A stretch of 48,218 nucleotides of DNA from a virus. A program made the translations under genes and the position numbers. Shown here piece after piece: positions 31,297-39,435 of this stretch (position 1 is the first letter of the stretch; each line of letters begins with the position of its first letter). Location: the IMG/VR virus record IMGVR_UViG_3300021139_001496, positions 1 through 48,218 of that record, one strand, 5' to 3'. Under the pieces are notes generated by a model. It ran no database searches and had not been told where the DNA came from. It saw only the letters and a list, made by a program, of their open reading frames with translations.

Positions 31297-31304
31297 ATAA
31301 ATAG
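31297..31304 (-). promoter_or_regulatory. Late-type motif CTATTTAT
   Basis: The minus strand reads CCTATTTATTATAG in the gap upstream of the GIY-YIG gene. Having both motif classes here would allow early and late expression of the endonuclease. Confidence 0.45.
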
Positions 31305-31373
31305 GTGTAAAATAATGTTTTTAGCTGTTTTATTGTGAATTAATAATATACAGTGTTTATATTGCCGTATAAG

Positions 31374-31407
31374 AGTAATATACGGACTTCTAGTTAGATT
31401 AGCAACT
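31374..31407 (-). promoter_or_regulatory. 34-bp promoter-like motif upstream of the GIY-YIG gene
   Basis: AGTTGC, 19 nt, TATATTACT on the minus strand. It lies just after the stop of the 138-aa gene and about 95 nt before the 26-aa ORF. Confidence 0.65.
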
Positions 31408-31417
31408 TTTTCTTGAA

Positions 31418-31834
31418 TTAAAGTGCTACAATCTTAAAAATCTTTGTTTTCAGTTGTCTTAGATCAGGACCTTGAGTAAGTAAAACGGTGTTACGATGGT
31501 CTTGCCAGTTTATTTTAAATTGAGGATCTACGGTACCGCCGTTTAAGGTACGTATTAGTGCATTTAAACCATTGATGGTATATAATGTATTAGATTCTTT
31601 CTTTCTATGTAGAAGTATGGTGTTCTTTAAAACACTGCTACTTGAATTATGCGGGTCAATATTATAGGTAACAAGAAACTCTTCACCATCCACTATCTCC
31701 AATACAAATATTTTATTGTACAGAATACTGTAATGTGTTGTGATAGTTGTAAGAGTATCGTCTAAGATATCTTTAGCAGTAAAGGTGCAAAATAATTTAT
31801 TGCTCAATTGGAAAATGTTTATCTGTTCTGTCAT
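31418..31834 (-). CDS. Hypothetical protein, 138 aa
   Basis: A soluble protein rich in beta-strand pattern (KIFVLEIVDGEEFLVTYNI, SNTLYTINGLNALIRTLNGG), with no recognised family. It starts 15 bp after the short polymerase gene and has its own late-type motif CTATTTATAATTA (31852-31859). Function unknown. Confidence 0.55.
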   Translation of the reverse strand: MTEQINIFQLSNKLFCTFTAKDILDDTLTTITTHYSILYNKIFVLEIVDGEEFLVTYNIDPHNSSSSVLKNTILLHRKKESNTLYTINGLNALIRTLNGGTVDPQFKINWQDHRNTVLLTQGPDLRQLKTKIFKIVAL

Positions 31835-31849
31835 AACTGTTTTCTTTAA

Positions 31850-33172
31850 TTATAAATAGCTTGTTCTTGTAAGGGAAGCATAGTCTTTACCTACTTTTAC
31901 TTTAGCTTTAAACCCTTCTCTCTCAATTACCTCTTTAATTTCTAGTAACACTTCTTTACCGTCTTCTAGTGAAAAATCTAGTAAAAAAGAATCGTAAACC
32001 ACTAATACTACCTCACTCTTATACCTATTTAGGATTGAATTAATCTCGATCAAGAAAGTTACATTTTGTCTAGTTTCTTCGTTCTGTATACTATAGTTAA
32101 ATAGTTTCTGTGGATTCAAAGAGATCTTTGAGAGATGTAGGGCTCTCCCTGTTCTCAATATAGTTTTACCTGTTTCTTGATACTCAATCCATAACTTATC
32201 AATATACTTCTCTATTTCCTGGAAGAATGGTATGGATTTGTATTCTTTCTGTACTCCTCCATAGATCTGTTTGAAGGATATTGCTTTGGCTTCTTGATAT
32301 TCATCTTCTGTTAATTCCTCTTTTTGAAAGTAATGGCTACCCAACTGTGTGTGAATAGATTCAGCGGTATCGAATTTGTATCCAACCAGTTTTGCAATTA
32401 GAGCTAGATGATAGGCTTCAAAGTCAAACTCCACAAATAAATCATTCTTGGGTATAAATGCCTGTCTTGAAGAATCCTCTTTATTGAGTGCAAGGAAATT
32501 TATGGCATTAAATGCATTTGTAGGTCTAGCAGTCAGGTTATAGAGGTTGTAGGAAGTATAGATTATGTCATCTTTAATTGAATAAGGTCCCCAAGTTGGT
32601 TCATAATACTTATCAAAGATAGCTGGATTTATTTTAATCCCATTACTCTCTATTCTACTGTATTCTCTAGCTAGATTAGTATTAAAAGTTATAGCTTCTT
32701 CCTTTCCTATATAGGCTTTAACCTGGTCATATAAACATTCACATTTTTCATAATGCTTAGATACAGGAATGATACTATTGAGATTTGGGAGTAGTGAATG
32801 ATCGGTATAGTAGTGTTGTATAATTTTAGGTGTACATTCAAAGATAACGTGTTTATTTTCCTGATCTAGAATAGTTTGATTGATATCAACTATATTATCA
32901 TGCTTAATGAATCTAGATGTCAATTTTTGATCTTGACAGTACACCTTTTTATACCCAGCTAAAAATGCCTGGACTTCTTCTAGAGTTAAAGATAGAGTCT
33001 CACTATGATTAATAGCCAGAATATACCCGCTATACTTATCTCTTATGTAAATTAGACTAACATAATTTAATTCAGGATGATAGTTATCACTACCTAATAT
33101 AACCTTTATATAACAATCTTCTCTTAAGACTAGCCTAGCTAGCTGCTCACTCGTTTCTACTATGTAAAACAT
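31850..33172 (-). CDS. Second, short family-A polymerase-like protein
   Basis: ATG 33172 gives 440 aa; a TTG one codon upstream is also open. The C-terminal 250 residues have the family-A palm/fingers layout: motif A VEFDFEAYHLALIA (D250), motif B AKAISFKQIYGG (295-306), an RxGR-like segment RTGRALHLSK, and motif C VVYDSFLLDF (D394), where HDE is replaced by YDS. TARPTNAFNAINFLAL near 215-230 resembles the T-R-P segment of Pol I. No exonuclease motifs are visible in the shortened N-terminal half. It may be a translesion, gap-filling or priming polymerase, or a degenerate paralogue. The full replicative polymerase is at 3046-5358. Confidence 0.75.
   Translation of the reverse strand: MFYIVETSEQLARLVLREDCYIKVILGSDNYHPELNYVSLIYIRDKYSGYILAINHSETLSLTLEEVQAFLAGYKKVYCQDQKLTSRFIKHDNIVDINQTILDQENKHVIFECTPKIIQHYYTDHSLLPNLNSIIPVSKHYEKCECLYDQVKAYIGKEEAITFNTNLAREYSRIESNGIKINPAIFDKYYEPTWGPYSIKDDIIYTSYNLYNLTARPTNAFNAINFLALNKEDSSRQAFIPKNDLFVEFDFEAYHLALIAKLVGYKFDTAESIHTQLGSHYFQKEELTEDEYQEAKAISFKQIYGGVQKEYKSIPFFQEIEKYIDKLWIEYQETGKTILRTGRALHLSKISLNPQKLFNYSIQNEETRQNVTFLIEINSILNRYKSEVVLVVYDSFLLDFSLEDGKEVLLEIKEVIEREGFKAKVKVGKDYASLTRTSYL
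31852..31859 (-). promoter_or_regulatory. Late-type motif CTATTTAT
   Basis: The minus strand reads GCTATTTATAATTA, 17 nt before the ATG of the 138-aa gene and overlapping the stop of the short polymerase gene. Confidence 0.45.
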
Positions 33173-33185
33173 CAAAACCTTTTGT

Positions 33186-33219
33186 TGTAAGTTATGAACT
33201 TATTTTCACATTTCCAACT
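33186..33219 (-). promoter_or_regulatory. 34-bp promoter-like motif for the short polymerase
   Basis: AGTTGG, 19 nt, TAACTTACA on the minus strand: the geometry is kept and the -7-like element is weaker. It lies 13 nt before ATG 33172 and marks the boundary between the virion and replication modules. Confidence 0.6.
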
Positions 33220-33226
33220 TTTTTTT

Positions 33227-33859
33227 CTAATTAGTAGGTTTACTAAATTTAGTATAGTTACCTCCAATATAATCTGTTAAACCTTGGAAAGTTGGTTCTT
33301 TAGCTGCTACAAGTCTTGTATTTGTATCAATAATACCGGCGATTGGATATTTGCCCGGAGGTCTAGTATTATGTAAAGGCCCGGTTAATTGCCACAATAC
33401 ACTTGTGGCCTGATAAGTTATATAATCATAAACACTATCGGCAGTCTGTAAAGAAGTGTAGGTAGGCTGGTCTATCTCAATAACAAATCCGGCCATAGTT
33501 CTTTTCTTAGCAAAATACCTTGTCAAATAACCTGCTTTATAATCTTGATCAGTTGGTTGAGGATTAAAAGATTTAGGTACTTGGAAAGTAGCTAAATTAG
33601 GTACAGTTGTAATAGAGTTATAGATTTGATTTGCTGTAATTTGCTCGGCAGTAGCATTTGGATCTAGAGTCACAGGTTGAATTAGTGCAGGTTGTAACTT
33701 CAAAGAAGGACCTGTAACAGGGTCTGGTCCACTAAAAGTGTTTCCATCATAGGTTGTATAGTACAGTCCTTTATAATCATTACCATTTAATGTAAACTCA
33801 CCACCTTGGGTCTTTAGACCAGTCTGTACTCTATTTGAAGGATAATATCTAATTGGCAT
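33227..33859 (-). CDS. Probable tail/baseplate structural protein, 210 aa
   Basis: A soluble, glycine/threonine/proline-rich protein (MPIRYYPSNRVQTGLKTQGG, then GYLTRYFAKKRTMAGFVIEI near 118-137 and GPLHNTRPPGKYPIAGIIDTN near 158-178). It follows the 1070-aa hub gene by 4 bp and is last in the virion module, so a baseplate or tail role is the best guess. I do not recognise a named family with confidence. Confidence 0.6.
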   Translation of the reverse strand: MPIRYYPSNRVQTGLKTQGGEFTLNGNDYKGLYYTTYDGNTFSGPDPVTGPSLKLQPALIQPVTLDPNATAEQITANQIYNSITTVPNLATFQVPKSFNPQPTDQDYKAGYLTRYFAKKRTMAGFVIEIDQPTYTSLQTADSVYDYITYQATSVLWQLTGPLHNTRPPGKYPIAGIIDTNTRLVAAKEPTFQGLTDYIGGNYTKFSKPTN

Positions 33860-33863
33860 GAGA

Positions 33864-36800
33864 TTAAACGATTTTATTTATTTCAGCTAATGTCGTATTT
33901 GGTGTTATAGTTACACCTTGTTTTTTAAAATACCCTACTACAAAATTAGCATATTGAGGAGGATTATTACCATCTGAAACAGGTGCATAATTAGATAAAT
34001 ACTGAAGTAGTGTATCAGTCGGTTTATAATATTGAGACGTGCCATTAAAAGCTCCTTTTAAGACTTTATTCCATTGTGCCTGAATACCAGCTTCAAGAGT
34101 TGGGAAAGTTTTAGTTCCAGTACCGGTATTGCCGACATTACCTGGGTTATTTGTTCTGTATGATTTAGATCCAGGGAAGAATCCTTCGTTCTGGGCTTGT
34201 GCCGATAGTAGTAATTTAGCTCCTTTACTTATGCTAGGAAGTGCTTTATTTAGAGCTGGGATGTATGTGCTCTGTATTACTTGGCTCGGATTTACAGTAG
34301 TAGGTGCGCTTACATTAGGTGCATTTAGACGTGGTGGGGGAGCTACTCTAGAGCCAGAAGGTAGATTAATCATAGAACCTCTAATTTGAGTAGTCCATTG
34401 ATTTCCTTCTATGGTATGATTAACCCCTGTCACTGTAAACCCTATTAATGGTGTTACAAGTCCAGGATCTTTCATTGAAGCTGCAGTATAGGTTCTTGTA
34501 TCTAAATATTGAACCGGTAACCTATTAGACGGTATCGTAAATGCTTCAAATAGCGGTACACCTGATATACCATCTAGGGTCATATTTAATGCTAGAGGTA
34601 GGATACCGTTAGCAGTTACTGTATCGGCAACCGGACTACTATTCTTTGTTTGAAGTAATGCATCGGTATAGAAGTTAGATACATTAGGCGTATCGGTTGG
34701 TGAATATCTAGCCGGTCCTGTAAATCCGCAGTTATTAAACCCATACGCATATGATATGTACTTATTGATACTATTACCTAGAGTTTGTAATTGATCCTGT
34801 ATTGCTGCTTGAGCTTGTTGATATTTTAAATTAGCCGTAAGATCTTCCAATCCAGTAAACGTACCTGAGGTTAAATTCTGTGTTCCTGTTGAAGGAAGTA
34901 TACTGGGTACCTTTATAGAAGCAGGTGCTACTCTTTCTGTTCCTGCTGCACTTTGAACAGTCGGTACTGGTGCTAGCCTATCTCTTAATCTTTGATTTAT
35001 TGAGGATAAACTACTTACATCTATATTAGTACCCGATGAAGCTAATGTTCTACTTGGAGTATTACCGGCGTTAGCTGTAATTGCTAGAGCAGATCCGTAT
35101 TGAGTACTTGCTTCTGTTTTTAAACTAAACTCTCTTACTGTTGCGTTGTTTAATCCAAATACCGGAATAGTTGGAATAGCTGGTGCTTCTTTAATCCAAG
35201 TTACCTGTTTATCATAAACAGCTAAAATATTACAAGTTGAGTCTGGGTTAGGTAGTAGAGATAGTACGTTAATGTTTCCAATTGCACCTTGTACTCCTTT
35301 TAATACTTCATCTACATATTTTATAAGGTAGATATTATTATGTTGATCACTTCTAATTTGATCATCGTATATCTGTATTAAATATTCTACATTAATGTAG
35401 ACGTTCATTATGTTACCTTTATAATCTCCTTGGACTGTATTTACGTAGGTTGGTAATTTTACATTGGTTATAGCTGTATTTATATCATTACCAGTTGCAC
35501 TAGCAATTGAGAGTGGATTTGTGAATTTAGTAGGGTCAATATTTTTCGATGTAAACATCTCACTAAATACAGAACTATTTGGATCGATATCTATATAACA
35601 TATGCCCGGGTCAATTGATACTTGAGCAGGTAGTCTTAGACATAGACTTGTATCGGGGTGAAAATCTATATGTAATCCACTCTCTGGTTTTATACAGCAA
35701 ATATTTATATACGCTAAAAGTAAGCTTAATGGTATATAGGTTTTACATTGTTGAGTAGTGTTGATATCAATAGGCTTTCCAGTTGCTGAATTGGTATCTA
35801 GAACAGTAGCTGTTAGGTAATTAACAAAGTCGTTGAGTACTAACCGTCTAACACCTATATTAGGTTTATCTGCAGTAGAAGCTTTTACATAAGCTTGACT
35901 ATATCCATGTGAAAATAAATCAAGATCAGACCCAGGTGTAGTGTTTTTATCGGTTAGAGTATCAAGTTGAGATATATAAATATTTGGATTTGTAGTAGAA
36001 CTTTCAAAAACCTTCTTCATATACTCTTGAAATGCAGGTATGTTAGGTGTACCGGCAGTTGAGTAGTTGACTCTTTGGTTAGGTGCTGTATGAGGAGGAG
36101 GTACTATATTTGCTTTTGAAAAATTTAAAATACCTGCCAAGAAAGCTTTCAACGCCGAATCTACTACTACTTGGGTGGTTTGATTAGTGTCTGTACCGTC
36201 ACTAGAAGTATCTGAAGAATTACTAGTTACACCAGTAGTAGGCATGTTATCCTGATTATTGATTTTTAGTGATTCTGCTAATGAACCTAACCCTGTTAGT
36301 TTTACAGTACAGTCGTAACTACCGTCTCTATTTTGAGTCCAGTCGTAATTGGAAACTAATCCAATCATAGCTTCGTAGTTCTGCCCACTCTCTCTTCTTA
36401 ATCGTTTTATATCTTCTTGAATAGATTCTGTACTTATACTTGGATTTCTAGTATTAATTGTTTCTATGATATCTGTCTTAACAATACCGTTTTTATCAAT
36501 ATACACACTATGACCCCATTCTACTAAGCATCTGAATCCAAGCCTGAAATATAACATATCTAGAATGCTTAATTGATTTAGATTCCAGGCTTTAATCTTA
36601 ATGGTTGCGGAATAGACAGCACCGTAAGGCGGTAAAGATTCTATCTGTAGAGATTGAATACCGGGCATTGGTCTGTAACCTAGTTCATTAATACCGCCTG
36701 CACCGTATGCACCTGTATATCTCCCAATACCTGATCTTAACCCACTACTTAGTGCATTACTGTTAGGGTCGTTATCGGTATGTGTATTAAGTAGAGATCC

Positions 36801-37076
36801 TCCTGATAACACCCAATCTTTGGAGAGTGAAGTAGTACTTGTAACTGCTACTTCATTTCCAAGTAAGTTCTCAACAAGCTTAGGAGTGTCGGTTCCGACT
36901 AACTCCGAAAAAGAGGTCATCTTAATCCAACAGTTCTTACTAGATAAATAAAGTAAATTCTCATGAGTACGAGTACCTGATTCACCTAATGCTTGTAATC
37001 GAAGTGTTAACTGATCTGTAATATCGCTACTTAGTGGACCACCTACGATATTCTGTATATTTCTTTTTGCTGCCAT
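33864..37076 (-). CDS. Baseplate hub protein with C-terminal lysozyme-like domain
   Basis: A 1070-aa protein. The N-terminal region contains SLPPYGAVYSATIKIKAWNL and a conserved FRCLVEWGHSVYI segment (near 180-200), which I associate with hub proteins of large tailed phages. The final 120 residues (about 950-1070) contain LLSAQAQNEGFFPGSKSY, RTNNPGNVGN and a GTSQYYKPTDTLLQYL region, resembling peptidoglycan-hydrolase domains with an early glutamate (QNEG) as candidate catalytic acid. It would cut the host wall during tail penetration. The order (tape measure, 673-aa protein, LysM-like protein, hub) supports a baseplate location. Catalytic class is not certain. Confidence 0.75.
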   Translation of the reverse strand: MAAKRNIQNIVGGPLSSDITDQLTLRLQALGESGTRTHENLLYLSSKNCWIKMTSFSELVGTDTPKLVENLLGNEVAVTSTTSLSKDWVLSGGSLLNTHTDNDPNSNALSSGLRSGIGRYTGAYGAGGINELGYRPMPGIQSLQIESLPPYGAVYSATIKIKAWNLNQLSILDMLYFRLGFRCLVEWGHSVYIDKNGIVKTDIIETINTRNPSISTESIQEDIKRLRRESGQNYEAMIGLVSNYDWTQNRDGSYDCTVKLTGLGSLAESLKINNQDNMPTTGVTSNSSDTSSDGTDTNQTTQVVVDSALKAFLAGILNFSKANIVPPPHTAPNQRVNYSTAGTPNIPAFQEYMKKVFESSTTNPNIYISQLDTLTDKNTTPGSDLDLFSHGYSQAYVKASTADKPNIGVRRLVLNDFVNYLTATVLDTNSATGKPIDINTTQQCKTYIPLSLLLAYINICCIKPESGLHIDFHPDTSLCLRLPAQVSIDPGICYIDIDPNSSVFSEMFTSKNIDPTKFTNPLSIASATGNDINTAITNVKLPTYVNTVQGDYKGNIMNVYINVEYLIQIYDDQIRSDQHNNIYLIKYVDEVLKGVQGAIGNINVLSLLPNPDSTCNILAVYDKQVTWIKEAPAIPTIPVFGLNNATVREFSLKTEASTQYGSALAITANAGNTPSRTLASSGTNIDVSSLSSINQRLRDRLAPVPTVQSAAGTERVAPASIKVPSILPSTGTQNLTSGTFTGLEDLTANLKYQQAQAAIQDQLQTLGNSINKYISYAYGFNNCGFTGPARYSPTDTPNVSNFYTDALLQTKNSSPVADTVTANGILPLALNMTLDGISGVPLFEAFTIPSNRLPVQYLDTRTYTAASMKDPGLVTPLIGFTVTGVNHTIEGNQWTTQIRGSMINLPSGSRVAPPPRLNAPNVSAPTTVNPSQVIQSTYIPALNKALPSISKGAKLLLSAQAQNEGFFPGSKSYRTNNPGNVGNTGTGTKTFPTLEAGIQAQWNKVLKGAFNGTSQYYKPTDTLLQYLSNYAPVSDGNNPPQYANFVVGYFKKQGVTITPNTTLAEINKIV

Positions 37077-37091
37077 ATAACTGTTTTATTC

Positions 37092-37397
37092 CTATCTATT
37101 TCTATTAATTTGACTGTAGTTACCTAAGATACTTTGAACATCTGAGGGTATTCGTAATTGAACACCGATAGGTGGTACTAAGCTATCACCGGGTAGAGCA
37201 TTTGCTGATGCTATAATCCACCATAGTGTAGTATCTTTGTAATACTGGTACGCTAGTAAATCTAGTCTATCACCTGCTGTTGTAATAACGTATATATCGT
37301 TATGAGTAGGAGCTATGTCCGGATATATGTTATTTATATAATAAGTAACTCCGGCAGGATTTTTTGTAGTCTGTATTGAAGTATATCTACTTGACAT
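37092..37397 (-). CDS. LysM-like baseplate protein (gp53-like)
   Basis: A 101-aa protein with a LysM-type core: YVITTAGDRLDLLAYQYYKD near 37-56, then TLWWIIASANALPG and a hydrophobic end QLRIPS. Short LysM-like proteins in this position (T4 gp53 / gpX type) attach to the tail tube or baseplate. Family placement rests on the DRLD..A..YY....LWW.I..N pattern. It lies 15 bp from the hub gene and 3 bp from the 673-aa gene. Confidence 0.75.
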   Translation of the reverse strand: MSSRYTSIQTTKNPAGVTYYINNIYPDIAPTHNDIYVITTAGDRLDLLAYQYYKDTTLWWIIASANALPGDSLVPPIGVQLRIPSDVQSILGNYSQINRNR

Positions 37398-37400
37398 ATA

Positions 37401-39422
37401 TTAGTATTGTGGGAATGTGGTAGGCGGTGGTGAAAAAGATGGTACCTTAACAGTCATAGGTGTAATTTGATTATCAACCTGTCTTTGAGGACGAGGTTGG
37501 AACGGTAGGCTATCCGGGTTAACGATATCGGCGTTATTTGCAGTTTGCGAGTTCTTACCAATATTCCAGTTATTACCATTTCCTCCTTTGTTCGGTGTTA
37601 TTAGAGGTGTTATATTAGCATAATCTTTTTGTTCCTTACCGGTACCTTTACCGAATGGTATCCAAGATCTTCTTGGTAAGAAGTCATGTATAGGAGTAAA
37701 CTGGCAAGCTACATCTAATACATGTGGTAACTGGTACATATCATCATATTCTTCTAGGTTAATATCCCAAGGTGAATCATCCGGTACTGTTATATTCATC
37801 GAAGTTATAAATCCGGGCTGTGCTGCTATATAATCTCCAATAGTTAATTTAACCAGAGGTGATCGCATGAATCCATTTCCTAATGTACCTCCACCTGACA
37901 TTATGAAGCCCTGATAATCAGGGTACATTTGTGATATCAAGTAGTTTAACTTTCTATATAGAGGCTCCATTTCCTGTCTTGATTGTGCAGCTATCTTGAA
38001 GTTAAAAGATAGAGTTCTTGTGAAACCGTCGTAAGTGTAAAACTTATCACCTCTACCCACGTACTTAACTGAAGAATATTCTGCAGCATGATTATCAGTG
38101 AGACCTGTTAGGAAAGCTCTAAAAATTAGAGCTGTAGTACCTTCTGCTCCAATAGTTCTCTGGTCACTTTCTAACTCCACTGTATCAAATCTAAATGTTA
38201 TGAGGTCTTTAACAGTTGAAGTTTCATTAACATCAAGTTTATTAATCACATCCTGTCCATCTGGGTACGGTGTTGTGTAGTCAACTCTTTGATTCATTGG
38301 TCTACTACCAGGACTACCTATACCGCTTCTAGTGGCAATGTTATAGGAGGTAGTAGCATTATTACTATACCCTTGAGTAAAGGCTATATTCTTTTTAAAT
38401 ACCGATCTAAAATCTTCTAGAATAGCATGGTCTGTGTTTTTACCTCTAACAGTACTTCCATTATATGCAGCAGTGATTTGAGCATAATTGTAAGTATAGG
38501 ATGCGTTAACCCGGTTCAGTGTTCCAACAGTAGATCCTTCAGGTAAGGTAGTTGAATTTGTTTCTGTAGGTAGTTTATCGGTAAGTTGATTTGATCCAGA
38601 AGTTTGAATATCATAATAATAACCTCCTTTTCCGTTTTCAGAAGCAGCAGCGATTTTTGCGATATCACTATAATTTCGGAATAAATTACCGGAAGCTGTT
38701 TTAGTGACATCAAATATAGGTGCTCCAATTCCTGTACCGGCAGGACCGTAAAGTAAATCTGTATTACTGAAACGAGGTATTACAGTTGATCCAATACCGC
38801 CTATCGAATTTGGTCCACCATCATATTGTATTAGTAGAGTTGGATTTGATGATATGTTAAGTTCATTGGCATCTTGTGCTGTAGTTCCAGTCTGTAGATT
38901 AGCAATCTTTGTATTGTACAAAGTAACCAATCTTTGCGGATTATCATTACCTTCAGTAGGAGTTACTACATAATCGTAAGTAGATCTGTAGGAATTAACC
39001 GGTGTATACCCGTGTCTATCATAATGATATCCTGACCCCTGTACCGATACCTGGGCTAACGTGTTTGATCCATTATAGATTCTTGTAGCACCTAGAAAAC
39101 CGAGTCCAACAGGTCCACCTATAGCCACTTCTTTTCCTGATTGTATGTCCGGGTTAGCTAACTGTAGATACTGTTGACGTTCAATAAACATCTGACCGGC
39201 AGATGATTTTAAGAACCGTGCAATACGTTGTGTATCGGCTAGACCCTGAATAGGAATAGTTGGCCCAACTGTTGATATATTGTAAAGATCACCAACCGCA
39301 CTTACAGGTGGTACCTGATCAGGAATTGGAGTTTGAATAAAAGGTTGCCCGCTATCACCTCCACCCGGTCTATCATTACCAAATCTTAAGCTTTTTAAAT
39401 CAGTCTGTAAATCTATTAACAT
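37401..39422 (-). CDS. Probable baseplate / tail-tube-terminal protein, 673 aa
   Basis: A large glycine/asparagine-rich structural protein. The C-terminal third has RSPLVKLTIGDYIAAQPGFI followed by SMNITVPDDSPWDI and LPHVLDVACQFTPIHDFLPR. I associate this pattern with baseplate/tube-initiator proteins of T4-like phages (gp48/gp54 functional position). It sits between tape measure and LysM-like gene, 3 bp from the latter. No enzymatic motif seen. The role is assigned mainly from position. Confidence 0.65.
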   Translation of the reverse strand: MLIDLQTDLKSLRFGNDRPGGGDSGQPFIQTPIPDQVPPVSAVGDLYNISTVGPTIPIQGLADTQRIARFLKSSAGQMFIERQQYLQLANPDIQSGKEVAIGGPVGLGFLGATRIYNGSNTLAQVSVQGSGYHYDRHGYTPVNSYRSTYDYVVTPTEGNDNPQRLVTLYNTKIANLQTGTTAQDANELNISSNPTLLIQYDGGPNSIGGIGSTVIPRFSNTDLLYGPAGTGIGAPIFDVTKTASGNLFRNYSDIAKIAAASENGKGGYYYDIQTSGSNQLTDKLPTETNSTTLPEGSTVGTLNRVNASYTYNYAQITAAYNGSTVRGKNTDHAILEDFRSVFKKNIAFTQGYSNNATTSYNIATRSGIGSPGSRPMNQRVDYTTPYPDGQDVINKLDVNETSTVKDLITFRFDTVELESDQRTIGAEGTTALIFRAFLTGLTDNHAAEYSSVKYVGRGDKFYTYDGFTRTLSFNFKIAAQSRQEMEPLYRKLNYLISQMYPDYQGFIMSGGGTLGNGFMRSPLVKLTIGDYIAAQPGFITSMNITVPDDSPWDINLEEYDDMYQLPHVLDVACQFTPIHDFLPRRSWIPFGKGTGKEQKDYANITPLITPNKGGNGNNWNIGKNSQTANNADIVNPDSLPFQPRPQRQVDNQITPMTVKVPSFSPPPTTFPQY

Positions 39423-39435
39423 AATTAGTTATCTT

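Larger units (their letters stand above)
31199..31417. other. 219-bp intergenic region with pseudoknot-like inverted repeats
   Basis: This gap contains the promoter-like motif at 31374-31407, the late-type motif at 31297-31304 and a possible 26-aa ORF. It also has interleaved complementary segments: AAGCTC (31214-31219) with GAGCTT (31256-31261), and ACTGCCAT (31234-31241) with ATGGCAGT (31277-31284). The order a-b-a'-b' is that of a pseudoknot. No recognised ncRNA family or group I intron core is seen. Confidence 0.4.

Noticed and set aside
38516-38728. 70-aa minus-strand frame inside the 673-aa structural gene
   Set aside because: It is an out-of-frame shadow with no independent start signal.
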